DNA of 64,000 nucleotides from an uncultured Algibacter sp. (GCF_947487605.1 NZ_CANKXK010000002.1:186001-250000), one strand, 5' to 3'. Positions 38,765 to 49,789 are shown, counted from the stretch's first letter. The notes: generated from the sequence alone by a model not told the origin. Program-made: numbers and translations.

Positions 38765-39682
38765 ATGGGTCACAACCATTCTCATAATCATTCACATTCT
38801 CATAACGATTTAAAAGGTCGAAATCTTTTCATATCTATTTTATTAAATATTCTTATTACGGTTTCGCAAGTAATAGGTGGTGTAGTTTCTGGTAGTTTAG
38901 CACTTTTAAGTGATGCTTTACATAATTTTAGCGATGTTCTTTCTTTAGTTGTAAGTTATATTGCTAATAAACTGTCTAAAAAAAAAGCATCTATCCATAG
39001 AACATTTGGTTATAAACGTGCAGAAATTTTAGCTGCTTTTATTAATGCATCTACATTAATTATTGTTGCGGTATTATTAATTATAGAAGCTATAAAGCGT
39101 TTTCAAAACCCACAAGAAATAGAATCTAATTTAGTTATTTGGTTATCGTTAATTGCTATTCTAGGAAATGGTTTTAGTGTGTTGTTGTTAAAAAAAGATG
39201 CTGAAGCTAATATGAATATGAAAAGTGCTTATTTACATCTTTTTACAGATATGATGGCTAGTGTTGCTGTTTTAGTTGGAGGATTATTAATGAAATACTA
39301 TGGCATGTTTTGGGTTGATAGTGTTTTAACTTTTGCAATCGCTATATATTTAATTTGGATGGGTTTTGATTTATTAAAAAACTCAACGAAAGTACTTATG
39401 TTATTTACTCCAGACGATATACCTATACAAAAAATTGTAGACGAAATTAACGCTTTTAAGAGTATAAAAAATGTTCATCATGTGCATGTTTGGCAATTAA
39501 ACGAAGATGAAATTCATCTAGAAGCTCACATCGATTTTAATAATAATATAACTCTTTCAGAATTTGATATTATTTTACATAAAATAGAAAATTTAGTTTT
39601 TAATAAGTATGATATTAACCATGTAAATATTCAACCTGAATTTGGAAAGGACGACGCTAAGGAGGTTATTGTACAAGATTAA
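38765..39682 (+). CDS. Cation diffusion facilitator family transporter
   Basis: His-rich N-terminus, LLSDALHNFSDVLSL, HVHVWQL motifs. Confidence 0.9.
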   Translation: MGHNHSHNHSHSHNDLKGRNLFISILLNILITVSQVIGGVVSGSLALLSDALHNFSDVLSLVVSYIANKLSKKKASIHRTFGYKRAEILAAFINASTLIIVAVLLIIEAIKRFQNPQEIESNLVIWLSLIAILGNGFSVLLLKKDAEANMNMKSAYLHLFTDMMASVAVLVGGLLMKYYGMFWVDSVLTFAIAIYLIWMGFDLLKNSTKVLMLFTPDDIPIQKIVDEINAFKSIKNVHHVHVWQLNEDEIHLEAHIDFNNNITLSEFDIILHKIENLVFNKYDINHVNIQPEFGKDDAKEVIVQD

Positions 39683-39709
39683 TTTCTTTTATAGAAATTA
39701 ATTTTTTTT
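39679..39709 (+). terminator. Intrinsic terminator of rpiB-CDF unit
   Basis: TTAATTTCT-tttat-AGAAATTAA followed by T8. Confidence 0.8.
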
Positions 39710-39734
39710 AGTTAAGGTGTTTATTTTTTATAGG

Positions 39735-40178
39735 ATGATAAAAATTAAAGTAAAATCTTTTGATGAACTCACAAAACAAGAACTATACGATTTATTACAA
39801 CTTCGTAGCGAGGTTTTTGTTGTAGAACAAGATTGTGTATATCAAGATATTGATGGTAAAGACCAAAAAGCATTACATGTTTTAGGTATAAAAAAAGATA
39901 AACTTATTGCTTATACACGTATTTTTAAACCAGGCGATTATTTTAATGAATCAAGCATAGGAAGGGTTGTGGTTTCTAAACAAGAACGCCAATATAAATA
40001 TGGGTATAATATTATGATTGCTTCTATTGAAGCAATAAAAAAATATTATAACACAACACTTATTAAAATTTCAGCTCAGTGCTACTTAAAGAAGTTTTAT
40101 TCTAATTTAGGTTTTAAAATAATAGGAGAGGAGTATTTAGAAGATGGTATTCCGCATATTGCGATGATAAAACACTAG
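39735..40178 (+). CDS. GNAT family (ElaA-like) acetyltransferase
   Basis: LTKQELYDLLQLRSEVFVVEQDCVYQDIDGKDQKALH; likely start M at 39735. Confidence 0.85.
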   Translation: MIKIKVKSFDELTKQELYDLLQLRSEVFVVEQDCVYQDIDGKDQKALHVLGIKKDKLIAYTRIFKPGDYFNESSIGRVVVSKQERQYKYGYNIMIASIEAIKKYYNTTLIKISAQCYLKKFYSNLGFKIIGEEYLEDGIPHIAMIKH

Positions 40179-40180
40179 TT

Positions 40181-41023
40181 TTATTTTACATAAGTAATTA
40201 ATATTTCTACTCGTCTATCAAATTTAGGGTCACCACCAAGTGGAAATTTACGACGCATTCCCACATATTTCATACGTTTTTTATCAACACCTTTTTTAGC
40301 AAAATAATTATAAACATATTTAGCTCTTGCTACAGAAAGGTTTCTTTTTTTTGTTTTCTTATCAATAGCGTCTCGACTAAATTTAGTACAACACACATGC
40401 CCTTGAATGGTAAAATAAACATCTTTGCGATCCATTAGAGACTTTGCTATATTCTCAAGTGTTTTTTTAGAGTCTTTAGTAACAGTACTGTAACCAGTTT
40501 TAAATAAAATATTATCGAAAACAATTTTATCGCCAATTTTTAATTCACCTTTAATAATTTCTGGAATATCTCTCTTTTTTTCAACCTCTTTTAGTTTTCC
40601 TTCCTTGGTTTTAGGTGGTTTTGGTTTTACAATAATTTCAACCTTTCTATTAAGACCTCTAATTTTTGCAATGTTTTTTTCATTAACTATTTTTAATAAA
40701 ACCTCACCTTTTCCGTCAACATTTGTTATTAGAGATTCGCTTATTTCATTATTAGAAAAAATAGTTTTTATAGCATCTGCACGTTGTTGTGAGAGATTTA
40801 AATTATAAGTATCAGCACCTCTATCATCACAAAAGCCAAATATTGAAATGGTTTCAATATCTACATCTACTAAATTAGAAATAAAAAGCAATAAGCGGTT
40901 TTCCTCTGTTATAGGCACCTCGTATTTATCAGTATTAAAATAAACTTCATGAACTAGTTTATTTTGAGAAAAAACAAAACATGTATCTAAAATTAATATT
41001 AAAGAAATAATTAATTTTTTCAT
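40181..41023 (-). CDS. OmpA family protein
   Basis: Two OmpA-like segments including ARAKYVYNYFAKKGVDKKRMKYVGMRRKFP. Confidence 0.8.
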   Translation of the reverse strand: MKKLIISLILILDTCFVFSQNKLVHEVYFNTDKYEVPITEENRLLLFISNLVDVDIETISIFGFCDDRGADTYNLNLSQQRADAIKTIFSNNEISESLITNVDGKGEVLLKIVNEKNIAKIRGLNRKVEIIVKPKPPKTKEGKLKEVEKKRDIPEIIKGELKIGDKIVFDNILFKTGYSTVTKDSKKTLENIAKSLMDRKDVYFTIQGHVCCTKFSRDAIDKKTKKRNLSVARAKYVYNYFAKKGVDKKRMKYVGMRRKFPLGGDPKFDRRVEILITYVK

Positions 41024-41086
41024 CGAGCTATTAATGGAAATAAGTTTTTAAATATACTCTTTTTTAGTGTTACTAAAAACACTTCG

Positions 41087-42721
41087 TTATCTTAAGTAAT
41101 TTAAATAAGCAAGTGGATTATTCAATATTTCTGTTGCTTTTTTAATAGGATCGTCGTGTGTTTTATAGTAATCATATAAACCTTCTCTGTAAACATATCG
41201 TTTTACAATTTCGTCTGTTAGCGCTTTTAATAAGTATGCTTTATTTTCATCAATAATACTGTTTTTTGAAATGTTTAAATTTTGTATTAAGGTTTGAAAA
41301 TCTTTTTCTATATCATCATCTAATTCTTCTTTTTGGGCAGTTTCAAGTGCCTTGTAAAGGCTTTTTTCTGTGTCAGTTTCAAAAGAATAGTTATTTGTTT
41401 TTAAGTAGCTTTTAAAATTAGAAAAATCGGAAGAAGAAAGCTTAAAGCTATTTATGTCTTCAATTTTATGGTTGTAATAATAATTGGTTGCATAGTTAAA
41501 AATTAGGTTTTCTTTTTCGATGGAGTTAACAATTGCAGCATTTTTAGATGCGCCTAAATTCACATCTGGAAAAACACCACCACCATCAAAAACCTTACGC
41601 CCGTTTTTTGTTTTAAACTCATTATAGTTTTCTTGTTTTACCCTTACCGCTTCACCTTTATTGTTTCTATTCCAATAATCTAAAGCTTGAATACAACGAC
41701 CAGAAGGTGTGTAATATCTAGAAATGGTAATTTTAACTTGAGTACCATAGGTTAGTTGTTTTGGTCGTTGAACCAAGCCTTTTCCAAAACTTCTAGAACC
41801 AACCACAACCGCACGGTCTAAGTCTTGCAACGACCCTGAAACAATTTCGCTAGCCGAAGCGCTTCCTCCATCAATTAAAACTACAATAGGAATCTCTGTA
41901 TCAATAGGGTTGTTTTTTGTGTAATAGGTTCTATTATATTTTTTTACCTTAGATTTTGTGGTTACTACCAACTGGCCTTTTGGAACAAAAAGGTTTACAA
42001 TGTTTACTGCTTCATTTAATAAACCACCAGGGTTTCCTCTTAAATCTAATATAATACGTTCTGCGCCTTGAGCTTTTAAATCACGAAGTGCGTAACTAGT
42101 TTCAGAAGATGCTTTTCTGTTAAAGCGACTTAAAACAATGTAACCAGTTTTTTCGTTAACTAAAGAGAAATGAGGCACTGCTTTAATTTCTACCTCGGCT
42201 CGTTTAATAGTGGCAGTTTGTTGTTTACCTTGTCTGTTAAAGGTCACGTTTATTGACGATCCAGGAGTACCTTGAAGCAAATTACCAGCTTCGTCTTTAT
42301 AGGTTTCTACAACAACATCACCAACCTTAACAATCTCGTCTCCTGCTTTTAAACCAGCTTCATCGGCAGGATATCCTTTGTATGGTTCAACAATAACTAA
42401 CTTATCTTTAAATGTTCTTACTTTAGCTCCAATCCCAGTATAATCACCAGTATTATTAATTCTTGCAGCTTCCACATCCTGTTCATTCATAAATCGTGTA
42501 TACGGATCTAAACCATCAAGCATACTTTTAATAGCATGATCCATTAAATCACCAGGATTTGTTTCATCAACATAATTCATGTTGAGTTCTTTAAACAAGG
42601 TGGTAAAAATTTCTATTTGTTTTGCGATTTCAAAAAAATCGTTCTTGAATGCGGTTGTGCTTAAAAATATAATTCCAGCAAATACAGGAACTATAATTCT
42701 TTTCTTAAGTAGTAATTTCAT
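41087..42721 (-). CDS. S41 family C-terminal processing peptidase with PDZ domain
   Basis: LRGNPGGLLNEAVNI, GSASASEIVSGSLQD, SFGKGLVQ. Confidence 0.95.
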   Translation of the reverse strand: MKLLLKKRIIVPVFAGIIFLSTTAFKNDFFEIAKQIEIFTTLFKELNMNYVDETNPGDLMDHAIKSMLDGLDPYTRFMNEQDVEAARINNTGDYTGIGAKVRTFKDKLVIVEPYKGYPADEAGLKAGDEIVKVGDVVVETYKDEAGNLLQGTPGSSINVTFNRQGKQQTATIKRAEVEIKAVPHFSLVNEKTGYIVLSRFNRKASSETSYALRDLKAQGAERIILDLRGNPGGLLNEAVNIVNLFVPKGQLVVTTKSKVKKYNRTYYTKNNPIDTEIPIVVLIDGGSASASEIVSGSLQDLDRAVVVGSRSFGKGLVQRPKQLTYGTQVKITISRYYTPSGRCIQALDYWNRNNKGEAVRVKQENYNEFKTKNGRKVFDGGGVFPDVNLGASKNAAIVNSIEKENLIFNYATNYYYNHKIEDINSFKLSSSDFSNFKSYLKTNNYSFETDTEKSLYKALETAQKEELDDDIEKDFQTLIQNLNISKNSIIDENKAYLLKALTDEIVKRYVYREGLYDYYKTHDDPIKKATEILNNPLAYLNYLR

Positions 42722-42733
42722 AAGCTATAAGTA

Positions 42734-43120
42734 TTATGATTTGGAAGTTTTATTTAAAAACTTTTCAAACAACGTATTCATTTTAGTTTCAACCTCAACA
42801 AAAGAAGGTTTGTCTTTGCCAATGTACAAAATCATAAACGCATATTGTGTTGTAATGTTGTTAAAATACACTGATTTATTTAAGCGATAAGCCTCTCTTA
42901 ATAAACGTTTTATACGATTTCTATCAACAGCACTTTTAAAGTTTCGTTTACTTACCGAAACGCTAGTTTTAGCAATTATATCTTCCTTAAAATCTGTTGG
43001 TAAGTAAACTAAACGAAGCGGGAAAGTAGAAACAGATTGTCCATGAGTAAATAACGCATCGATAAGCTTTTTGCTTTTTAACTTTTCTTTTTTAGAATAT
43101 GTTTTAGACAATGTTTTCAT
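42734..43120 (-). CDS. rnpA: Ribonuclease P protein component
   Basis: SVSKRNFKSAVDRNRIKRLLREAYR; likely start MKTLSKTYSKKEKL at 43120. Confidence 0.9.
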   Translation of the reverse strand: MKTLSKTYSKKEKLKSKKLIDALFTHGQSVSTFPLRLVYLPTDFKEDIIAKTSVSVSKRNFKSAVDRNRIKRLLREAYRLNKSVYFNNITTQYAFMILYIGKDKPSFVEVETKMNTLFEKFLNKTSKS

Positions 43121-43247
43121 GCAGTTACAAAAGTAGCAATAAGAATTAACAACATTGAGGCTTCTTGTTGGTATGATAAAAATCATAATTTATAAAGCTG
43201 CAATAGAGTAATTTCATATCCTAAAAACACCTAAAAAATAAGGCGTC

Positions 43248-45098
43248 ATGGGAGAATTAAATGTAACCAAGCTTTCAAAAAAGAAAGATCGAGCAAATTA
43301 CATTCATCATTTATTAAATGATATTAAGGCACTTGATATTATGATTAATAAAGGTATGATTGAAGAAGCCCCAATAAGAATAGGAGCAGAACAGGAGTTT
43401 TGCCTTGTTGATAATACATTTTTACCTCATAATAACGCGCTAAAAATATTAGAAAACATTAATGATGACCATTTTACTACCGAGATAGGAAACTATAATT
43501 TAGAAGCAAATTTAGACCCACTAAAACTTGAAGGGGATTGCTTTAGCAAACTACATAAGCAGTTAAATTTGTTGATTAAAAAAGCTAAAACAGCAGCTGA
43601 AAAAGAAGACACAAAAATTGTATTAGCAGGAATTTTACCGTCATTAACTTTAGACAGTGTTAGTTTAGATAAAATGACACCAATAAAACGTTACGAAGTA
43701 TTAAATGAAGCCATAAAAGGAACTAGAAAAGAAGATTTTAATATTCATATAAAAGGGGTCGATGAAATTAATTTTTTACATGATTCTGTGATGCTTGAAG
43801 GCTGCAATACTAGTTTTCAAATGCATTTACAAGTTAACCCTAAAAATTTCACAGATACATATAATTGGGCGCAAGCAATTTCAGGACCTGTTTTGAGTGC
43901 TTGTACAAATTCACCTATGTTGTTTGGTAAAGAGCTTTGGAACGAAACAAGAATAGCCTTGTTTACGCAGAGTATAGATACGAGAACAAACTCATTTGTT
44001 TTAAACGAAAATCAATCGCGTGTAAGTTTTGGAAATAAATGGCAAACAGGAAGCGTTACAGATATATTTAAGGATAATATTTCAAGATTTCGAAGTTTTT
44101 TAACCACAGAGTTTACAAAGAATAGCGTGGATATGATTGACAAAGGAGAAATGCCAAAACTTAGAGCTCTGGGTCTTCATAACGGAACGGTGTATCCTTG
44201 GAATCGTGTGTGCTACGGTGTTTCTAAAAACAAGCCACATTTACGTATTGAAAATAGATATATTCCAGCTGGACCAACAACAGCCGATGAAGTTGCAAAC
44301 ATGGTGTTTTGGGTTGGAATTATGCAAGGAAAACCAAAACGCTATAACAACATTCATAAAACATGGGATTTTAAAGACACTAAGTCTAATTTCTTTAATG
44401 CTGCGCGTTATGGAATGGCGACCCAATTTTATTGGGATGGCAAATACGTGTCAAGTCATAATTTAATTTTAGATGAGTTATTACCTATGGCATATAAAGG
44501 GTTATACAGCATGGGTGTTTCTCCAAAAGATGCCGAGTATTACTTAAAAATTATAAAAGACCGTGTTAGGGGTTTAAATGGTTCGGAATGGTTAATTAGA
44601 AGTTATCGTCATTTAAAGAAATCCCATAAGCGTTACGAGGCTATGCAAATACTTACCTCTAAGTTACACGAAAAACAAGAAAGAGGTTACCCTGTTTCAA
44701 CTTGGCGTGTGCTTGACGAAAGAGAGGATTTACCTTCTGAAAAAGATCGTATTGTAAAACATATTATGAATACCGATATTTTTTCAGTCGATAAAGACGA
44801 TAGTGTTGAACTGGTATTAAATATGATGCAATGGAAAGAGATTCATCATTTACCTGTTATTAATCAGGAAAAAGAAATTATTGGCGTATTGTCTTGGAGT
44901 GATGTGAAACCACTTTTAGATCAAAAAAGTAAACACGACATGTCTGTTGGTAGAATTATGAAGCAAGACTTAGTAATCATTAAAGAAGACTGTTCTGTAA
45001 GTGAAGCAAAACAACTTATGAAAAACTACGACATTAATTTTCTTCCAGTAACAAAACATAATAAATTAATAGGGCTTATAACCAATAACGATTTATAA
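43248..45098 (+). CDS. Glutamate-cysteine ligase (GCS2)-like domain fused to CBS domain pair
   Basis: RIGAEQEFCLVD, ANLDPLKLEGD; C-terminal tandem CBS (HLPVINQEKEIIGVLSWSDVKPL; LPVTKHNKLIGLITNNDL). Confidence 0.8.
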   Translation: MGELNVTKLSKKKDRANYIHHLLNDIKALDIMINKGMIEEAPIRIGAEQEFCLVDNTFLPHNNALKILENINDDHFTTEIGNYNLEANLDPLKLEGDCFSKLHKQLNLLIKKAKTAAEKEDTKIVLAGILPSLTLDSVSLDKMTPIKRYEVLNEAIKGTRKEDFNIHIKGVDEINFLHDSVMLEGCNTSFQMHLQVNPKNFTDTYNWAQAISGPVLSACTNSPMLFGKELWNETRIALFTQSIDTRTNSFVLNENQSRVSFGNKWQTGSVTDIFKDNISRFRSFLTTEFTKNSVDMIDKGEMPKLRALGLHNGTVYPWNRVCYGVSKNKPHLRIENRYIPAGPTTADEVANMVFWVGIMQGKPKRYNNIHKTWDFKDTKSNFFNAARYGMATQFYWDGKYVSSHNLILDELLPMAYKGLYSMGVSPKDAEYYLKIIKDRVRGLNGSEWLIRSYRHLKKSHKRYEAMQILTSKLHEKQERGYPVSTWRVLDEREDLPSEKDRIVKHIMNTDIFSVDKDDSVELVLNMMQWKEIHHLPVINQEKEIIGVLSWSDVKPLLDQKSKHDMSVGRIMKQDLVIIKEDCSVSEAKQLMKNYDINFLPVTKHNKLIGLITNNDL

Positions 45099-45105
45099 TA
45101 ATTAG

Positions 45106-46293
45106 GTGAATATAAATTATACACAAACGAAGAAAGAAGAAGCTTCTGTGAAAAGAATTATCAAAGAAATTCATGGTGAAGAAAAAGGGCCAACCTTGGT
45201 TTTTTTTGGAGGTATTCATGGCAATGAAAAAGCAGGTGTTATTGCATTACAAGAGGTTTTAAAAAACATAAAACCAGATGAATTAAACGGTTCTATTTAT
45301 GCTATTTCTGGTAATTTGAAGGCTTTAGAAAAAAACCAGAGATACATTAATCAAGACTTGAATAGGCTATGGACTAGAGATAATATAAACACCATTAAAA
45401 ACAAAAACACTTTAAATAACGAAGAAAAAGAGCTTTTAAAACTGCTCTATTTTTTAGAGCGTATTTTAAAAATTAAATCTGGACCATTTTATTTTTTCGA
45501 CCTGCATACAACTTCAAGTAAAACACTGCCATTTATAACTATTAACGATGCTTTAATAAATCGTAAGTTTTCTAAATTATTTCCAGTACCTATTGTTTTA
45601 GGAATAGAAGAATATTTGAATGGGCCCCTTTTAAGTTACATCAATACATTAGGCTATCTCTCGTTGGGTTTTGAGTCTGGCCAGCATGTCGATGTTCGTT
45701 CTATAGAAAACAACTTAGCGTTTATTAATTTAGTATTGCATTACACAGGCGCAATAAATAAAGCAGAAGCATACAATCTTGAGTATTATAATCAATTAAA
45801 AGAGGAAAGTAAATCGTTAAATCGTTTTTTTGAAATCACACACTTGCACAGCATAAACAAAAAAGACTCTTTTAAAATGTATGAAGGCTTTAAAAGCTTT
45901 CAAAAAATTAATAAAGGGGCTAAAATAGCCAGAAACAATAAAGAGGATATCTATTCAAAACACGATGCGCGTATTTTTATGCCACTATATCAAAAAAAGG
46001 GAGCCGAAGGCTTTTTCATTATTAGAGATATAAAACCATTTTACTTAAAAATGTCTATTTTTTTAAGACGCATAAAAATTGACAACTTACTAGTGTTGTT
46101 TCCAGGTATTTCTTGGCAAAATAAAAGAGAAGGTGTTTTAAAAGTTAATTTGAAGGTGGCAAAGTTTTTTGCGAAACCCATATTTCATGCATTAGGCTAC
46201 CGAAACAGACAAGTAACTAAAACACATATGAATTTGTATAATCGAGAACGAGTTGCTAAAACTAGGATGTATAAAGAGGAATCTTGGTATTAA
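45106..46293 (+). CDS. Succinylglutamate desuccinylase/aspartoacylase (M14-like) family protein
   Basis: FFGGIHGNEKAGV, NQDLNR, FFDLHTTSSKTLPF zinc-carboxypeptidase-like motifs; GTG start. Confidence 0.8.
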   Translation: MNINYTQTKKEEASVKRIIKEIHGEEKGPTLVFFGGIHGNEKAGVIALQEVLKNIKPDELNGSIYAISGNLKALEKNQRYINQDLNRLWTRDNINTIKNKNTLNNEEKELLKLLYFLERILKIKSGPFYFFDLHTTSSKTLPFITINDALINRKFSKLFPVPIVLGIEEYLNGPLLSYINTLGYLSLGFESGQHVDVRSIENNLAFINLVLHYTGAINKAEAYNLEYYNQLKEESKSLNRFFEITHLHSINKKDSFKMYEGFKSFQKINKGAKIARNNKEDIYSKHDARIFMPLYQKKGAEGFFIIRDIKPFYLKMSIFLRRIKIDNLLVLFPGISWQNKREGVLKVNLKVAKFFAKPIFHALGYRNRQVTKTHMNLYNRERVAKTRMYKEESWY

Positions 46294-46332
46294 GTAATTG
46301 GCTTAAATGGTTTTATATATAAATGATTAAGT

Positions 46333-48168
46333 CTACTTTTTATTATTTTCTCTATTAACATCCGCCATTAAATGATTAGGGTCAATTTCAACAGATTTAA
46401 CCGCTTTTGAAGTTTCAAAAGTATAGGTTGGGTATGCCCACGCCCAATCTTTAATTAGGGTTGCTGTGGTTGGTTTTTCTCCACGCATTATTTGTAATGG
46501 GATATAAAAATTTTCAGTAGAATCATCTGTATAAGTTACTTTTAAATCTATTGGCATTGGCATTAACCCCAAACGCTCTAAAGTAACAGATTTGTCTTCA
46601 ACAGTTTTTACGCCATAATCAATAGTATTTGTGGTTTGTGTCCAATCAATTAAATACCAATCTAGTTCTAAGCCTGAAACTTTTTCTGCTGTACGGATAA
46701 AATCAATAGGTCTTGGGTGTTTAAATGAAAAATCTGTAAAATACTGTTTAATTGCTTTTTCTTGATTTTCTTGACCAATCACATAAGCCAATTGTTTTAA
46801 AAACACATAACCTTTGTAGTATGCTGAAATAGAATAGGCCTGATTAAAATTATATCTATCGGAATGAGTAGTTTGTGGCTGCTCTTTTCCTGATTTAGCT
46901 AAATAGGTATAAATCCCAAATACACGTTTTGAAAGCTCTTCAAAATCTCTATTGAAAATATGACTTTCAGCAAGTGTCCCAATATATTCTGTAAAACCTT
47001 CGTCCATCCAAGAATGTCTTGCTTCGTTAGTGGCTAATACGAATTGAAACCATGAGTGCCCCATTTCATGAGCTGTAACTCCAAATAATCCTTCAAAATT
47101 ACCTTCACCTAAAATAAGTGTACACATACCGTATTCCATACCGCCATCACCACCTTGAATGACAGAGTATTGTTTGTAAGGATACATACCAACATGCTCA
47201 CTATAAAACTGCATTAATTCTACCGCTTTAGGTTGTAAGTTTTTCCAGTTTTCTAACTTTTCCTGAGGCATAGTACTTTTATATAAAAAGTGAAGTAACG
47301 GGCCATCTGGAACTTGTGCAGAATCATGAATATAATCTGGGTCTGCAGCCCATGTAAAATCGTGTACGTTAGGCGCTACAAAATGCCATGTTAGTTTATC
47401 TCCAGAAGGACGATTTACTTCTCCTGTTTCATAACCATGACCTATTTCGTTTGGGTTTTGTAAATAGCCTGTACCACCAACTACGTAGGTTTTATCAATG
47501 GTTAGTTTTACATCAAAATCGCCCCAAACACCATGAAATTCACGTCCTATATAGGGGTCTGCATGCCAACCTTCAAAATCATATTCTGCTAATTTTGGAT
47601 ACCATTGTGCCATAGATAATGCCACGCCTTCTTTGTTATTTCTTCCAGAACGACGAATTTGAACAGGTACTTGCGCCTCAAAACCCATATTAAAAGTTAC
47701 TTTTTCTCCTGGCTGAATGGGTTTAGCGAGTTCAACTTCTAGAACAGTTCCAACCGTTTCATGTTTAAGAACAACGCCATTTTGCTTTAAAGAATTTACA
47801 CGAATATACCCAATTTCGTTGGGTTGTAACTTGCCAATTCTATCACCAATTCTGGCGTCTGAATCAGGAATATTTTGCGCTCTAGTATCCATTTCGCTAC
47901 CTGGTTGGAAAGCGTTTAAATATAAATGATAGAAAACCTTGTTTAAAACATCGGGTGAATTATTTGTATACACCAACGTTTGTTTTCCTTTGTATTGATA
48001 GGTGTTAACATCCATATCAATCTCCATTTTATAATCAACATGCTGTTGCCAGTATCCAGGTTTTATAACATTATTATAATGAGTCTGACTAGAAACAGAT
48101 TCGTTTTGAGTTATACAGGAATTAATAACGCTTGTAAACCCTATTAAAAATAGAATAAGACGTTTCAT
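46333..48168 (-). CDS. M1 family metallopeptidase lipoprotein
   Basis: HEMGHSW (HExxH) with downstream E, GGMEYG; start at 48168 gives signal peptide/lipobox. Confidence 0.9.
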   Translation of the reverse strand: MKRLILFLIGFTSVINSCITQNESVSSQTHYNNVIKPGYWQQHVDYKMEIDMDVNTYQYKGKQTLVYTNNSPDVLNKVFYHLYLNAFQPGSEMDTRAQNIPDSDARIGDRIGKLQPNEIGYIRVNSLKQNGVVLKHETVGTVLEVELAKPIQPGEKVTFNMGFEAQVPVQIRRSGRNNKEGVALSMAQWYPKLAEYDFEGWHADPYIGREFHGVWGDFDVKLTIDKTYVVGGTGYLQNPNEIGHGYETGEVNRPSGDKLTWHFVAPNVHDFTWAADPDYIHDSAQVPDGPLLHFLYKSTMPQEKLENWKNLQPKAVELMQFYSEHVGMYPYKQYSVIQGGDGGMEYGMCTLILGEGNFEGLFGVTAHEMGHSWFQFVLATNEARHSWMDEGFTEYIGTLAESHIFNRDFEELSKRVFGIYTYLAKSGKEQPQTTHSDRYNFNQAYSISAYYKGYVFLKQLAYVIGQENQEKAIKQYFTDFSFKHPRPIDFIRTAEKVSGLELDWYLIDWTQTTNTIDYGVKTVEDKSVTLERLGLMPMPIDLKVTYTDDSTENFYIPLQIMRGEKPTTATLIKDWAWAYPTYTFETSKAVKSVEIDPNHLMADVNRENNKK

Positions 48169-48172
48169 AAAT

Positions 48173-49780
48173 TTATTTAGAAAGTTTTTGTGCCATAACA
48201 AGAGCATTATAGGCGTTAACCATTTTACCCGAACGTGTTAATTCGGAGAAAGGTTTAATGTTTGATGTGTCGCCACCTACAATAACTTTGGTTTTTACCT
48301 CAAGACCAGAATCCATTAATATTTTTTTCACCTGTGCAGCACTTAAGCTAGGGTAATATGATCTTATTAATGCAGCCACACCCGCAACGGCTGGAGCCGC
48401 CATAGATGTTCCTCCTTGGAATTCATATTCATTTTCTGGCATTGTTGAATAAATTTCTCCTCCTGGCGCAAAAACATCTACATTCTGTTTTCCATAATTA
48501 GAGAAATTAGCGACCATGTTTGTACCATATTTTGGTGCTAATGCGCCTACTCTAATATAGGTGTTTGAAATTTCAACTCCGTTTACATTATCATCTGGAA
48601 AATTAGGCTTCACATCTATATTATTACTATCATTACCTGCTGCATGAACAAAAAGTACATCTTTATCGCTTGCATATTTAATAGCATCTCGAACCCAATC
48701 GCTATGTGGTGAGTAACTTTTCCCAAAACTAGCATTGATAATTTTAGCTCCATTATCAACAGCATATCGAATAGCTAAAGCCACATCTTTGTCATATTCG
48801 TCTCCTCGAGGCGTGCTTCGAATAGACATAATTTTCACATTGTTAGCAACACCTTTAACCCCTTTATTATTTTTGCGTTCTGCTGCAATAATACCTGCGA
48901 CATGTGTACCATGGCTTTCATCTTTTTTCTTAGGTTTCACATTACCATCACCATAAGGACGATCATTATAATCGTCTGGATTGTCACCTGTTAAACGCCC
49001 TTTATGATTAACATTTAAATAATAGTTTAGACGGTCATTAAATTGTTCTACTCCATCTTTAAGTTGTTGTTTAAATTCACTTACAGAACCAGCGTCTAAA
49101 CTGTAAACATATTGAATTATGGACTTAGATTGTTGTAGCCCTTTGTCTTCTGTTTTAATAGCATTAACTTCTGCTTTGGTGTAGTCTTTTTTACCTAAAT
49201 GCTTTGAGATGGTCTCGTCGGCGCTTGATAATTGCAGTAAAAACTGATCGTAATTAGTTTTAAGTTCAAGATACTTTTGACGCTCTGTTTCCAGTTCTGC
49301 TTTTGCTTCTTGGAATCTCGGATTACTTGTGTCTCCACTTGCAATAATACGCACATATTCCAGTTGCTCGTTATAGCCATCACCAACAAAATTCCATCCA
49401 TGTACATCGTCAACATATCCGTTATTGTCATCGTCTTTTCCGTTATTAGGAACTTCGTCGGTGTTTGTCCAAATAACATCATCTAAATCTTCATGATCGA
49501 TATCAATACCTGAATCAATTACAGCAACAATAACTGTTTTTCCTTTTTTGTTTTTTATAATTTCAGAATACGCTTTATCGACACTCATACCAGGAATAGT
49601 ATCTCGCACAAGGTCTAAATGTCCCCATTTCTGTTTTTCGGTTTCTGTAAGCTCAGAAACTTTTAAAGGAAGTGTATCAATATTTTCTACTGGAGTTGCT
49701 AAAATATCTGCTGTACTTCCGCAGCTTGAGACTAAAATAGCAGCAAGGGCTAATAAGGGTAAAAATTTTATTGTTTTCAT
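48173..49780 (-). CDS. S8 subtilisin-family serine peptidase lipoprotein
   Basis: VIDSGIDIDHEDL, SHGTHVAGIIAA, GGTSMAAPAVAGVAAL; lipobox LVSSCGS. Confidence 0.95.
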   Translation of the reverse strand: MKTIKFLPLLALAAILVSSCGSTADILATPVENIDTLPLKVSELTETEKQKWGHLDLVRDTIPGMSVDKAYSEIIKNKKGKTVIVAVIDSGIDIDHEDLDDVIWTNTDEVPNNGKDDDNNGYVDDVHGWNFVGDGYNEQLEYVRIIASGDTSNPRFQEAKAELETERQKYLELKTNYDQFLLQLSSADETISKHLGKKDYTKAEVNAIKTEDKGLQQSKSIIQYVYSLDAGSVSEFKQQLKDGVEQFNDRLNYYLNVNHKGRLTGDNPDDYNDRPYGDGNVKPKKKDESHGTHVAGIIAAERKNNKGVKGVANNVKIMSIRSTPRGDEYDKDVALAIRYAVDNGAKIINASFGKSYSPHSDWVRDAIKYASDKDVLFVHAAGNDSNNIDVKPNFPDDNVNGVEISNTYIRVGALAPKYGTNMVANFSNYGKQNVDVFAPGGEIYSTMPENEYEFQGGTSMAAPAVAGVAALIRSYYPSLSAAQVKKILMDSGLEVKTKVIVGGDTSNIKPFSELTRSGKMVNAYNALVMAQKLSK

Positions 49781-49789
49781 TTTTAAAAT

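Noticed and set aside
42734-43120. rnpA considered as a marker of a classic dnaA-rpmH-rnpA origin
   Set aside because: No dnaA or rpmH nearby; flanked by S41 protease and GCS-like genes
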